Source: Stenotrophomonas sp. ATCM1_4 | GTDB taxonomy: Bacteria > Pseudomonadota > Gammaproteobacteria > Xanthomonadales > Xanthomonadaceae | Reading direction: 5' to 3' | Assembly (NCBI RefSeq): GCF_004348115.1 | Contig: NZ_QPFB01000001.1 | Span: forward strand, 2,652,773 to 2,716,772 | DNA: 64,000 nucleotides | Shown here: positions 1 through 10,073 of the stretch, one piece after another | Position numbering within the stretch: the first letter of the stretch is position 1 | Layout of the letters: the number at the start of each line of letters is the position of its first letter | The notes under the pieces: model-generated | What the model was told of the DNA's origin: nothing | The model's database searches: none | Seen by the model: only the letters and a program-made list of their open reading frames with translations | Made by a program: the position numbers and the translations under genes

Positions 1-962
1 ACCTCGACGCTGCCGGCCGCGGCGATGCGGCCCAGGTCGTTGCGCTCCAGGTCGATCAGCATCACGTGCTCGGCACGTTCCTTCGGGTGGCCGACCAGCT
101 CCTGGATGCGCGCGGCATCGTCGTCCCCGGCGAACCGCGGGCGGGTGCCGGCGATCGGCCGGGTCTGCACCACGTCACCGCTCACCGATACCAGGCGCTC
201 CGGCGAGGAGCTGACCACCGCCCGCCCGGCGGCGACGAACAGGCCGGCGAATGGCGCCGGGTTGGCGGTGCGCAGGCGCGCATACAGCGCCTCCGGCGGC
301 AGTGCCGCGTCGAAGTGCGCCTGCCAGCGCCGCGACAGGTTCACCTGGAACACGTCACCGGCATGCAGGTAATCGATCACCCGGCGCACGCCATCGGTGA
401 AACGCTGGCCGGCGTCTTCGGTGATGTCCGCCGGTGCCTGCCAGGGCGGCAACGGCGCCAGCGCGGTGGCGTCCTGCAGGTGCTGCTGCAGGTCGGCCAG
501 CAGCCCGGCATGGTCGTCCTCGGCCACCGCCACGCAGCGCCCGCTGTCGCGCTCGCGCAGGATCGCGGCGGGGCAACGCAGGGCCACGGCGGACGGCAGG
601 CCATCGGCGCGCGCCGGCAGGTTCAGGATCGGCTCGACCTGCCCGGCCAATTCGTAATCCAGCAGCAGCGCCCAGCCGCCGCGGAACGGGAATTCAGCGA
701 ACAACGGCGCGCGCGCGGTGCGCAGCGCCTGCCAGTGCTGGTCAAGGACGTCGAGGAAAGTACCGGCCAGCACGCTGCCGTCTTCACGATGCACCTGGCC
801 ATCGGCTTCCAGCCGCAGCTGCCCGCCGTCGGCGATCAGCAGCATGTCCCACTGGCCCTGCTTGCCGGCAGCGGTGGATTCGAGCAGGACGGGATAGCGA
901 TGCGGCGCGAGCCGATGCAGCCCCAGCAGGTCGGTGTCGGCGTGCAGGGGGAGGATGTGCAT
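1..962 (-). CDS. pabB: Aminodeoxychorismate synthase component I (partial, C-terminus off the left edge)
   Basis: Chorismate-binding enzyme that aminates chorismate on the way to p-aminobenzoate and folate, using ammonia from a PabA partner. The reading frame opens with MHILPLHADTD and shows the family signatures DVFQVNLSRRW, SSSPERLVSV, TRPIAGTRPR and HVMLIDLERNDLGR, so about 320 residues of the usual 450 are present; the last catalytic part is cut off by the window edge. It lies downstream of fabF on the same strand, where many proteobacteria carry pabC or pabB, separated by a repeat-containing spacer of about 155 bp. PabB is preferred over anthranilate synthase because of this context; confidence is high. 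Confidence 0.88.
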   Translation of the reverse strand, partial: MHILPLHADTDLLGLHRLAPHRYPVLLESTAAGKQGQWDMLLIADGGQLRLEADGQVHREDGSVLAGTFLDVLDQHWQALRTARAPLFAEFPFRGGWALLLDYELAGQVEPILNLPARADGLPSAVALRCPAAILRERDSGRCVAVAEDDHAGLLADLQQHLQDATALAPLPPWQAPADITEDAGQRFTDGVRRVIDYLHAGDVFQVNLSRRWQAHFDAALPPEALYARLRTANPAPFAGLFVAAGRAVVSSSPERLVSVSGDVVQTRPIAGTRPRFAGDDDAARIQELVGHPKERAEHVMLIDLERNDLGRIAAAGSVE

Positions 963-989
963 CGTGGGCCCGAAATGTCAGAAATGCAG

Positions 990-1115
990 GCTGTTCCCTT
1001 CTCCCGTCTGCGGGAGAAGGTGCCCGGAGGGCGGACGAGGGGGGGGAGCTGCTAAAGCCCTTAAAAAAGCCGCCCTCACCCCAACCCCTCCCCCGCTTGC
1101 GGGAGAGGGGCTTAA
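990..1115. repeat. Dispersed inverted-repeat element between pabB and fabF
   Basis: Two related hairpin units lie here: a perfect 10-bp inverted repeat (CCTTCTCCCG / CGGGAGAAGG, 997-1020) and an imperfect one (CCCCTCCCCCG / GGGAGAGGGG, about 1085-1110). CTCTCCCGC-GCGGGAGAG hairpins of this kind are scattered through intergenic regions of many high-GC proteobacteria. Neither hairpin is followed directly by a T run, so it is not called a terminator, although it may stabilise the fabF mRNA end. It fills most of the fabF-pabB gap. Confidence 0.6.
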
Positions 1116-1118
1116 AGC

Positions 1119-2381
<1,263 letters not shown>

Positions 2382-2437
2382 TGCGGATTCTCCTGGCCCC
2401 GTTCACGGGGGCGGGGGTTGAAGCGGTGAAAAGCACA

Positions 2438-2455
2438 GGGCCGCATCCGCGGCCC
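2438..2455 (-). terminator. Possible attenuator hairpin between acpP and fabF
   Basis: Read on the minus strand, GGGCCGC-GGAT-GCGGCCC forms a 7-bp GC stem with a tetraloop, followed by TGTGCTTTTC. The U tract is short and offset, so it would be a weak or partial terminator. It could lower fabF relative to the abundantly needed acpP transcript, or act only as a 3'-end stabiliser for acpP mRNA. Confidence 0.4.
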
Positions 2456-2511
2456 CATGGATTTGCAACGCGGGCGGAAGTTCATGCCGGCCGCGTTCTG
2501 TCAGGCGTGGA

Positions 2512-2751
2512 TTACGCCTTGACGTGCGCCTTGACGTAGTCGATGGCAGCCTGGACGGTACCGATCTTCTCGGCTTCCTCGTCCGGGATTTCGCACTCGA
2601 ACTCTTCTTCCAGCGCCATCACCAGCTCGACGGTGTCCAGCGAGTCTGCACCCAGGTCATCGACGAACGATGCGCTGTTGGTGACTTCTTCTTCCTTGAC
2701 GCCAAGCTGCTCGACAACAATCTTCTTGACGCGTTCTTCGATGGTGCTCAT
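2512..2751 (-). CDS. acpP: Acyl carrier protein
   Basis: Small acidic carrier of the growing acyl chain. It has 79 residues from [10 protein letters not shown], the usual length, with the phosphopantetheine attachment serine S37 in the [12 protein letters not shown] motif. The frame stays open to a longer form (ATG at 2898), but the extra N-terminus is not ACP-like. The ATG at 2751 is preceded by a GGAG motif at about 10 nt, so the short form is chosen. It lies between fabG and fabF as in most fab clusters. Confidence 0.97.
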   Translation of the reverse strand: MSTIEERVKKIVVEQLGVKEEEVTNSASFVDDLGADSLDTVELVMALEEEFECEIPDEEAEKIGTVQAAIDYVKAHVKA

Positions 2752-2900
2752 TGGATATCGCTCCAGATGGAGTAGTGGTTCAAAAGACGCCACCACGTGG
2801 TGATGGCCGTGGGATAGTGTAGTGGAAAGCGCCGGGCCGATGCATTCTGGCAAAAAACCCCGGCGATCAACCACTTGGGTGCAGTCCCTGCACCACACGC

Positions 2901-3644
2901 TTACGGCATGTACAGCCCGCCGTTGACGTGGAGGGTTTCGCCGGTGATGTAGCTGGCCGACGGGCCGGCCAGGAAGCCCACCGCCTTGGCGATGTCCGCC
3001 GGCTCGCCGAGGCGGCCCAGCGCGACCTGGCCGAGCATCGCCGCCTTGGCGTCCTCGGGCAGGTCCTTGGTCATGTCGGTATCGATGAAGCCGGGGGCGA
3101 CCACGTTCACGGTCACGCCACGGCTGCCGATTTCCTTGGCCAGCGACTTGGAGAAGGCAATGATGCCGGCCTTGGCCGCGGCGTAGTTGGCCTGGCCGGC
3201 ATTGCCGGTCACGCCGATCACCGAGGCGATGTTGATGATGCGGCCCTTGCGCGCCTTCATCATGCCGCGCATCACCGCCTTGGAGGTGCGGTAGACGCTG
3301 GTCAGGTTGGTGTCGAGGATGGCCTGCCAGTCCTCGTCCTTCATGCGCATCAGCAGGTTGTCGCGGGTGATGCCGGCGTTGTTCACCAGGATGGTGATGG
3401 CGCCGAACTCCTTGCTGACCGCCTCGATCAGCGCGTCCACCGCGCCGGGCTCGGTCACGTTCAGGGCGCGGCCGTGGCCGCCCTGCGCGGCCAGGCGTTC
3501 GCCGATGGCGGCGGCGCCGGATTCGGTGGTGGCGGTGCCGATGACGGTGGCGCCCTGGGCGGCCAGTTCGTCGGCGATGGCGGCACCGATGCCGCGGCTG
3601 GCGCCGGTGACGAGCGCGATTTCACCCTGCAATGGCTTGCTCAT
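2901..3644 (-). CDS. fabG: 3-oxoacyl-ACP reductase
   Basis: NADPH-dependent reductase of the fatty-acid cycle, a classical short-chain dehydrogenase of 247 residues. Visible are the Rossmann motif TGASRGIG (13-20), NNAG (88-91), the tetrad N113, S141, Y154, K158 (YAAAK), and the C-terminal [16 protein letters not shown] typical of FabG. The ATG start at 3644 gives [16 protein letters not shown]. It is co-oriented with fabD upstream and acpP downstream, presumably one operon. Confidence 0.97.
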   Translation of the reverse strand: MSKPLQGEIALVTGASRGIGAAIADELAAQGATVIGTATTESGAAAIGERLAAQGGHGRALNVTEPGAVDALIEAVSKEFGAITILVNNAGITRDNLLMRMKDEDWQAILDTNLTSVYRTSKAVMRGMMKARKGRIINIASVIGVTGNAGQANYAAAKAGIIAFSKSLAKEIGSRGVTVNVVAPGFIDTDMTKDLPEDAKAAMLGQVALGRLGEPADIAKAVGFLAGPSASYITGETLHVNGGLYMP

Positions 3645-3732
3645 GCGGTTTCTCTCTTCTTCAGGCGGCGCCGCGGTGGCGGCAGCCGTTCACGGCCGGA
3701 CGCAGGTTGCGCCCGCCCTCATGCCCATGGGA

Positions 3733-4677
3733 TCAGTTGGCCCACTCTTCCAGCGCACCGGCGAAATCGGCCGGGGTCGCCAGCGAGCGGCCTTCGATGG
3801 TCTTGTCGATACGCTTGACCAGGCCGGTCAGCACCTTGCCCGGGCCGCACTCGGCCACGCGGCTCACGCCACGGGCGGCCAGCGCCTGCACGCAACCGGT
3901 CCACTGCACCGGCTGGTACAGCTGCTGCACCAGCGCCTGGCGGATGGCATCCACGCCGTCATGCACCTTGGCATCGACGTTCTGCACCACCGGCAGCTGC
4001 GGCGCGCGCCAGTCCAGCCCGGCCATGACTTCGGCCAGGCGGTTGGCGGCTTCGCGCATCAAGGGGGTGTGCGAGGGCACGCTGACGGCCAGTTTCACCG
4101 CCTTGCGCACGCCCTTCTCGGCCAGCAGCGCCAGCGTGCGGTCGACCGCGTCGGCATCGCCACCAATGACGATCTGGCCCGGGGAATTGAAATTGGCCGG
4201 CACCACGACCTGGCTGCCCGCCGCTTCGGCGCAGACCTCCAGCACCATAGCGTCCTCGGCACCGAGCACGGCCGCCATGGCGCCGACGCCGGCCGGGGCC
4301 GCGTCCTGCATCAGCTGGCCGCGCAGACGCACCAGGTGCGCGCCTTCACGCAGCGACAAGGCACCGGCAGCGACCAGCGCGGTGTATTCACCCAGACTGT
4401 GCCCGGCCAGCACGGCCGGCTTGGCACCGCCCTGTGCGTTCCACAGGCGCCACACCGCGATGCTCGCCGCCAGCAGTGCCGGCTGGGTGAACTCGGTGCG
4501 GTTGAGCTGCTCTTCCGGGCCGCCCTGCGACAACGCCCACAGGTCCACGCCGGCGCCATCGGACGCCTCGGCGAAGGTTTCGCGGATCTGCGGGTGCAAT
4601 TCAGCCAGTTCGGCCAACATGCCCAGGGACTGGGAGCCCTGGCCGGGGAACACGAAAGCGAGTCGGGAATCAGTCAC
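3733..4677 (-). CDS. fabD: Malonyl-CoA:ACP transacylase
   Basis: Loads malonyl groups from CoA onto ACP, supplying the extender unit to FabH and FabF. 314 residues, normal length. The nucleophile S94 lies in GHSLGEY, the partner H203 in VPSHTPLM, and the N-terminal FPGQGSQ motif is intact. It is about 90 bp upstream of fabG on the same strand. Nothing unusual is seen. Confidence 0.97.
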   Translation of the reverse strand: MTDSRLAFVFPGQGSQSLGMLAELAELHPQIRETFAEASDGAGVDLWALSQGGPEEQLNRTEFTQPALLAASIAVWRLWNAQGGAKPAVLAGHSLGEYTALVAAGALSLREGAHLVRLRGQLMQDAAPAGVGAMAAVLGAEDAMVLEVCAEAAGSQVVVPANFNSPGQIVIGGDADAVDRTLALLAEKGVRKAVKLAVSVPSHTPLMREAANRLAEVMAGLDWRAPQLPVVQNVDAKVHDGVDAIRQALVQQLYQPVQWTGCVQALAARGVSRVAECGPGKVLTGLVKRIDKTIEGRSLATPADFAGALEEWAN

Positions 4678-4759
4678 GCGGTCATCTGCTGCACTTCGAA
4701 GCGGGGCATCATAAGCGCGAACCTGCCCGCTCGTCTGTACTGAAGCGTATGCAGGGCGC

Positions 4760-5542
4760 TCAGCCGAGCATGCCCAGCAGGTCGACCTGGCCGTCGATCA
4801 GCCAGTCCACGCAGACCACCGTCAGCAGCACCAGGCCCAGCGAAGTGGCCGCGTGCAGGGCGAAAATGGCTTGCGCCAGCACCCGGCCGGACCGGCCCGC
4901 CCGCTTCAACAGGCGCGCCAGTGACTGCAGCCGCGTGGTCACCTCGTTGGCCTGCTCGACCACCGGCCCCTGCGCCCGCTCCATCGCCTCGATCAGCAGG
5001 TCCTGCAGGACCTCGCCGCGGTGGTCGTAGTACTTGGCCACGCCGTAGCCGAACATCAGCCAGTCGCGCGCCTGCGCCGTGGGCAGGTCCATCACTTCCA
5101 GCGGGTCCTCCTCGAAATCGAGGAAACCGACGTTCTCGCCGTCCCAGGTCATGTTGCGCGGTAGCGGCTGGCCCAGGTAGGCCCCGCGCGCATGCGCATC
5201 GGCAAGGGTGGCCATGGCCGCCTTCACCAGCCGGTCGCGACCGGCATCATCGGCATCGCGCATGCATTGGTTGAAGGAGTCGCCGGTATGCTCCAGCAAC
5301 AGGGCCGCCCGTCCCTCGCCGATGACGGCCGGGACGTTCACCCCCTGCTCGCGCAACTCGGCCAGGCGGCGCGCCTCGATGTCACGCGCCTGCTCGCCAC
5401 CACGGTGCGGCGGCGGCCGCAACGCGTCCATGCCGAAACGATGGGCGACAAGGTTCAGCAGGCCAAGGGCGAATGCCCGGCTGCCTTCACCGTAGTACTT
5501 GAGCCACGCACGCTGGCCCTCGATAAGAATGGCTTCTGCCAT
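4760..5542 (-). CDS. Kinase-like membrane protein embedded in the fab cluster
   Basis: A 260-residue protein of unknown substrate. The middle looks like a degenerate protein/LPS-kinase fold: LLLEHTGDSF, then ADAHARGAYLGQPLPRNMTWD in the place of a catalytic loop, then VGFLDFEEDP resembling the metal-binding DFG/DFE segment. The usual loop aspartate-asparagine pair is not clearly kept, so activity is uncertain. The C-terminus (about 225-258) is hydrophobic and probably a membrane anchor or helical hairpin. It sits between fabH and fabD on the same strand with gaps of about 60-80 bp, so it is probably co-transcribed with fatty-acid synthesis genes. RIO-like or InaA/WaaP-like families are the nearest guesses. 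Confidence 0.75.
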   Translation of the reverse strand: MAEAILIEGQRAWLKYYGEGSRAFALGLLNLVAHRFGMDALRPPPHRGGEQARDIEARRLAELREQGVNVPAVIGEGRAALLLEHTGDSFNQCMRDADDAGRDRLVKAAMATLADAHARGAYLGQPLPRNMTWDGENVGFLDFEEDPLEVMDLPTAQARDWLMFGYGVAKYYDHRGEVLQDLLIEAMERAQGPVVEQANEVTTRLQSLARLLKRAGRSGRVLAQAIFALHAATSLGLVLLTVVCVDWLIDGQVDLLGMLG

Positions 5543-5604
5543 GACGCAACCTCCCGGGTCACCCGTGCCGCCGCGTCACGCCGCGGCCGGCATGCAAACC
5601 GTGA

Positions 5605-6570
5605 TCAGTAACGCAGCAACGCCGAACCCCAGGTGAAGCCGCCGCCGAAGGCTTCCAGCAGCAGCAGCTGGCCACGCTCGACCCGGCCGGAGCGGATCGC
5701 CGCATCCAGTGCCAGCGGCACCGAGCCGGCCGAGGTGTTGCCATGCTTGTCCACGGTCACCACCACCTGGTCCATCGACATGTCCAGGCGCCTGGCCGTG
5801 GCTTCGATGATGCGCAGGTTGGCCTGGTGCGGGATCAACCAGTCCAGGTCGGACTTGTCCAGGCCGTTGGCCTGCAGGGTTTCATCGACGACCGAGTCCA
5901 GCGCCTTGACGGCGTACTTGAACACGTCGTTGCCCTTCATGTTGATCTTGCCGGGCTTGTCCAGGCCGACCGACACGCCGATCGGGTTCCACAGCAGCTC
6001 CTTCTTGCTGCCGTCGGCATGCAGGTGGGTGCTGAGAATGCCGGTGTCTTCGTCGGCCTTGAGCACGACGGCGCCCGCGCCATCGCCGAACAACACGCAG
6101 GTGGTGCGGTCGTTCCAGTCGACGATGCGGGTCAGGGTTTCCGCACCGATCACCAGCACATGCCTGGCGTCGCCGCTGCGGATGAATTTATCGGCCACGC
6201 TCAGGGCAAACAGGAAGCCCGAACATGCCGCATTGACGTCAAACGCCGCCGAGCCGGCCGCGCCGAGGCGCGCCTGGATCAGACAGGCGGTGGACGGGAA
6301 AATGATGTCCGGCGTGGTGGTCCCCACGACGATCATGTCCAGCTGCGAAGCCTCGATGCCGGCCGCCTCCAGCGCACGCACTGCGGCGTGATAGCCGAGA
6401 TCGCTGGTGGTTTCGCCTTCGGCAGCGATATGTCGCTCACGGATACCCGTTCGCGACTGAATCCACTCATCGGTCGTGTCCACGATCTTGGTCAGATCGT
6501 CGTTGGTCAACACTTTCTCGGGCAAGTAACTACCAGTGCCCGCGATCCTCGAGTAGATCCGCTTGCTCAT
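5605..6570 (-). CDS. fabH: 3-oxoacyl-ACP synthase III
   Basis: Initiates fatty-acid synthesis by condensing acyl-CoA with malonyl-ACP. 321 residues with the Cys-His-Asn triad: C116 in NAACSGF, H248 in LIPHQAN, N278 in GNTSAG. The ATG at 6570 gives [17 protein letters not shown]. It follows rpmF by about 90 bp with no plsX between, unlike the E. coli order rpmF-plsX-fabH. Confidence 0.97.
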   Translation of the reverse strand: MSKRIYSRIAGTGSYLPEKVLTNDDLTKIVDTTDEWIQSRTGIRERHIAAEGETTSDLGYHAAVRALEAAGIEASQLDMIVVGTTTPDIIFPSTACLIQARLGAAGSAAFDVNAACSGFLFALSVADKFIRSGDARHVLVIGAETLTRIVDWNDRTTCVLFGDGAGAVVLKADEDTGILSTHLHADGSKKELLWNPIGVSVGLDKPGKINMKGNDVFKYAVKALDSVVDETLQANGLDKSDLDWLIPHQANLRIIEATARRLDMSMDQVVVTVDKHGNTSAGSVPLALDAAIRSGRVERGQLLLLEAFGGGFTWGSALLRY

Positions 6571-6658
6571 GCTGTTTCCTGTTGCGCGAAGCCGCCCGAA
6601 GGCGGCCCCGGAAGAATCGGTGCAACCGCCGCCACGCGTACGTGGCGGCAGTCACGAA

Positions 6659-6856
6659 TCAATCTTCTTCGACGACCGAGGACGACTTGGTCGTGATCAC
6701 CTTCTTGCCACGGTAGAAACCGTCGGCGGTGATGTGGTGGCGCAGGTGCACTTCACCCGTGGTCGGGTCGGTGGACAGCTGCTTGGCGCTCAGGGCGTCG
6801 TGCGCACGACGCTGGCCGCGGCGGGACGGGGTAACACGGGATTTCTGCACAGCCAT
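6659..6856 (-). CDS. rpmF: 50S ribosomal protein L32
   Basis: Basic 65-residue ribosomal protein with the L32 N-terminus [20 protein letters not shown] and the [11 protein letters not shown] core. The zinc-binding cysteines of some L32 versions are absent, as in many Xanthomonadales and enteric proteins. It lies between yceD and fabH, the conserved neighbourhood linking ribosome and lipid synthesis. Confidence 0.95.
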   Translation of the reverse strand: MAVQKSRVTPSRRGQRRAHDALSAKQLSTDPTTGEVHLRHHITADGFYRGKKVITTKSSSVVEED

Positions 6857-6960
6857 GGGATTGCTCCAAACTCGGTTCGTTTGCTTCGTCGTTTAATTGC
6901 ACGGGACGCCAGCGTCCTGCACTACTCGCTTTCGCCGCAGCCGCCGACGATAACCGGCCG

Positions 6961-7470
6961 CTATTGTTTCTTCAGCGCCGCCAATGCCGCGAACGGATTG
7001 GCCTTGCCCTGTTCTTCTTCGGTCGCCGGCCAGTCACGTTCGACCGCCTCGCTCCCCGGTGCCAGCGCCACCACCGGCACCGCCAACACCAATTCATCCT
7101 CGACCAGTTCCAGCGGCTGCAGGTTGCCATCTTCCGGCACCAGCAGCGCTTCGTAATCCGGCGGAAGCGCCGATTCCTCTTCCTCGTCGCGGATCAGGCC
7201 CAGTCGCTGGCGGATCGCCACCGGCAGCAGGAAACGCTGCATGCTGCGCTGACAGATCAGCGGCAGCTCGGTATCGATGGTCAACTCGACATAGGCTACC
7301 TTCAACACCTCGTCGCGCCCAAATTCCAGTGCGTAACGGCACTGCCCTTCGGCATCGGCAACAAGGCCCTGCAGGCGGGGCAAATCGGACAAGGGCACCT
7401 GGCCGTCGAAGCACCTGCGTGCTGCGACCATCCGCCAAGCATCCAGCAATTCGGGCACGTTCGCGGACAT
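6961..7470 (-). CDS. yceD: YceD/DUF177 family protein (23S rRNA accumulation)
   Basis: Family member of a conserved gene always found upstream of rpmF and implicated in 23S rRNA accumulation. 169 residues from MSANVPELLDAWRMV. The frame extends further upstream (to 7611), but that would overlap the divergent maf gene and adds a non-conserved N-terminus, so the ATG at 7470 is chosen. Visible motifs are the central CQRSMQRFLLPV segment and the acidic LVEDELVLAVPVVAL, both typical. The C-terminus NPFAALAALKK is also characteristic. Confidence 0.9.
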   Translation of the reverse strand: MSANVPELLDAWRMVAARRCFDGQVPLSDLPRLQGLVADAEGQCRYALEFGRDEVLKVAYVELTIDTELPLICQRSMQRFLLPVAIRQRLGLIRDEEEESALPPDYEALLVPEDGNLQPLELVEDELVLAVPVVALAPGSEAVERDWPATEEEQGKANPFAALAALKKQ

Positions 7471-7585
7471 AAGCTGCAGAATGTTAAGGACCAGGCCCGC
7501 CGCTGTCAAACCCGGCGGCAAGGAATCATTGTCACCACGGGCTGGTCGCAGCAGACTGCCACGCCCGGATCCGCCATTTTCCCAC

Positions 7586-8158
7586 ATGACCGACCTGATC
7601 CTCGCCTCCACTTCCCGCTACCGGGCCGAATTGCTGTCCCGGCTGCGGCTGCCGTTCAGCTCCATCGCCCCCCAGGTCGATGAAACCCCGCGGGCCGGGG
7701 AGGCGCCGGCTGCGCTGGCCGCCCGTCTGGCGGCGGCCAAGGCGCAGGCCGTGGCGGCCGGACACCCGGGCCACTGGGTGATCGGCTCGGACCAGGTCGC
7801 CGAACTGAATGGGGCGCCGCTGGGCAAGCCGGGCACCGTCGACGCCGCCTGCGCGCAACTGGCCGCCATGTCCGGCCAGGAGGTGTGCTTCCATACCGCG
7901 CTGTGCCTGGACAATGGCCGCGAGCAACTGCAGGCCATGGACGTCACCCGGGTCCGGTTCCGTGCCTTGAACCTCGAGGAAATCCGCCGCTACGTTGACG
8001 CCGAGCAACCATTGGACTGCGCCGGCAGCTTCAAGTGCGAGGGATTGGGCATCAGCCTGTTCGAGGCCATCCATTGCAGCGACCCGACCGCACTGGTCGG
8101 CCTGCCGCTGATCGCCCTGTCACAGTTGCTGCGGCGCGCCGGCTACGCGCTGCCCTGA
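7586..8158 (+). CDS. yceF: Maf family nucleotide pyrophosphatase, YceF type
   Basis: Hydrolyses modified or non-canonical nucleoside triphosphates to monophosphates; the YceF subgroup prefers m7GTP. 190 residues from MTDLILASTSRYRAELL, with the Maf motifs ASTSRYR (8-14), the catalytic-region GSDQVAEL, and DCAGSFKCEGLG. The ATG at 7586 is chosen over the upstream in-frame ATG at 7481 because the extra residues are not Maf-like. It is divergent from yceD-rpmF, whereas E. coli has yceF next to yceD too, so the association is conserved even though orientation differs. Confidence 0.9.
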   Translation: MTDLILASTSRYRAELLSRLRLPFSSIAPQVDETPRAGEAPAALAARLAAAKAQAVAAGHPGHWVIGSDQVAELNGAPLGKPGTVDAACAQLAAMSGQEVCFHTALCLDNGREQLQAMDVTRVRFRALNLEEIRRYVDAEQPLDCAGSFKCEGLGISLFEAIHCSDPTALVGLPLIALSQLLRRAGYALP

Positions 8159-8190
8159 TCGCCGGCAGCGCAAGCACCCGGGAGAGCGCC

Positions 8191-10041
8191 CTACTCCACC
8201 ACGAACGGCTGTTCGGCCCATTCCTCGACGCTGCCATCCTTGCCGTGCAGGCGCATGCCCAGCCAATGCCGGCCCGGCGCCAGCGCGCGGGTATCCACCC
8301 TGGCGTCGAAGCCCACCGCCGGATGGTGCGGGTCATTCGTGCCCGGCCACGCCTGGCGGATGTCGAAGACCCGTCCATAGACGGCATCACCGACACTGTG
8401 CCCGTCCACCAGCAGCTCCACGCGGTCCAGCCCGACACCGTCCTTGAATGCCCACCCCTGCACGTCGACCACACCGCGCGCGACCGACGCACCGGCCGCC
8501 GGCACATCCACCCAGGCCATCGCCGGGGTGACGCACGCCCCCTTCTGGCGGGTTGCCGGTAACCGGAACAGCAGGAACCGCTGGAAACCATGATCCAACG
8601 ACACCACCCGTGGCGGCGGCAACGGCCCGACCAGTTCGCAGACCGCGTGATAGCGGGCCAGCAGGTCGCGGTAGCGCTGGTCACTGGGAGCCAGCACCAG
8701 CAATTGCGGGTTGTCGCGATGACCATCGCTGACCAGGCCCCACAGGGCCAGCTGCGCGGTACGCCCATGACGATCGTTGAGCGGATGCGGCAGCACCTGG
8801 ATGGACGGATCGTCCAGGCCGAACCCCAGCTCGGAACCCACCTTGAAACTGCCGGCCAGGACCGTGGTGTCAGCCGGCATGTGCTGCAACTCTTCGCGCA
8901 CCGCTGCGGCCAGCGGTGACCAGCCGGCGAAATTGCGCGGGTAGTACTTGCTGCCCGCCATCTCCTGGCGCAGGCCGGGCATGGACACGACCAGGTAATA
9001 CCCCAGCGCGACGACCAGGCCGATCGCCGCCGTCACCCATACCGTGCGCCGCCACGCCTTCGGCCAATGCGTCAGCAGCATCGGCACCCCGACCAGCAGG
9101 GCCAGATATCCGGGCAGCGGCCAATGGAAGCTGATCCGCTCGGCATCGGTGAAGAAGCCCAGCAGGAAGATCAACGCCGTCGAGGCGGCGCCAACCAACG
9201 CGAAGTAGCGCCACTGCACGTGATGGAACCCACCCGCAGCCTTGCGTACGCCGCTGATGCCCACCATCACCATGGCCACGAACAGCACCGGCGTGACCAT
9301 CAGCGGCTGTATCAGCAGGAACAGCAGACCCTCGCTGCTGAACACCCAGGGGTGGCGCTCGATGATCTGGAACTTCAGGCCAGCGTCCTGGTTTTCCAGG
9401 TTCCACGCCATCAATGGCAGCCATGCCACGATGCCGGTGGCCAGCGCGATCCAGATCCGGGGATCACGCAATACACGCCGCCCTTCCGGCAACAGCACCA
9501 GGGCAATGAATCCCACGATGATCACGCCGAGGAACCGATAGTGGCTCAGGGCCCCCACCACCAGGCCCAGCGCGAGCAGCAACGCACCGCCGGCATCCAC
9601 GCCGCGCAACAGCCGTGCACCCGCCCCGAGGCAGAGCAATGCCGCGATGGCCATCGGCACGTCCGGCACCGCCAGGATGCCCAACGTGGCCGACATCGGC
9701 ATCAGCAACGCCAGGCAACCGGCCTGCCAGCCGATCCGCCCGCCGAACCAACGCCCGGTGATCCACGCCACCATCCACGGCAGCAATGCACCCAGCGCCA
9801 GGAATGGCAGGCGCACGCCGAGACGATGCCCGCCGGCCACTTCCACGCCCAGTCGCGTCAGCCAGGCCGTCAACCCCGGCAGGTCCGAATAGGCCGCCGC
9901 AAGATGCTGGCCTTCCTGCCAATAGAACGCTTCGTCGACGAACAACGGCAACCGTGACGCCACCAGGACCTTGACCGCCGTGGCCAACACCCACAACGTC
10001 AGGAACATGATGTAGGCGCGGCGCTCCCCCCTGATAGGCAC
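8191..10041 (-). CDS. GT39-family membrane glycosyltransferase (PMT/ArnT-like)
   Basis: A 616-residue integral membrane protein with about a dozen hydrophobic segments over its first 370 residues and a soluble C-terminal domain of about 200. The first loop carries FVDEAFYWQEGQ and SDLPGLTAWLTR, the acidic-loop signature of dolichyl/undecaprenyl-phosphate sugar transferases. The substrate cannot be told. The start is GTG at 10041, supported by GAGGA about 8 nt upstream; ATG at 10008 is the alternative. It is divergent from the moxR operon with only 32 bp between starts, so the promoters must overlap. The C-terminal half probably faces the periplasm and has a beta-rich look (DVQGWAFKDGVG). Confidence 0.85.
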   Translation of the reverse strand: MPIRGERRAYIMFLTLWVLATAVKVLVASRLPLFVDEAFYWQEGQHLAAAYSDLPGLTAWLTRLGVEVAGGHRLGVRLPFLALGALLPWMVAWITGRWFGGRIGWQAGCLALLMPMSATLGILAVPDVPMAIAALLCLGAGARLLRGVDAGGALLLALGLVVGALSHYRFLGVIIVGFIALVLLPEGRRVLRDPRIWIALATGIVAWLPLMAWNLENQDAGLKFQIIERHPWVFSSEGLLFLLIQPLMVTPVLFVAMVMVGISGVRKAAGGFHHVQWRYFALVGAASTALIFLLGFFTDAERISFHWPLPGYLALLVGVPMLLTHWPKAWRRTVWVTAAIGLVVALGYYLVVSMPGLRQEMAGSKYYPRNFAGWSPLAAAVREELQHMPADTTVLAGSFKVGSELGFGLDDPSIQVLPHPLNDRHGRTAQLALWGLVSDGHRDNPQLLVLAPSDQRYRDLLARYHAVCELVGPLPPPRVVSLDHGFQRFLLFRLPATRQKGACVTPAMAWVDVPAAGASVARGVVDVQGWAFKDGVGLDRVELLVDGHSVGDAVYGRVFDIRQAWPGTNDPHHPAVGFDARVDTRALAPGRHWLGMRLHGKDGSVEEWAEQPFVVE

Positions 10042-10073
10042 TTACACTTCCTCAAAGTTGCAAGAATCGAGAG

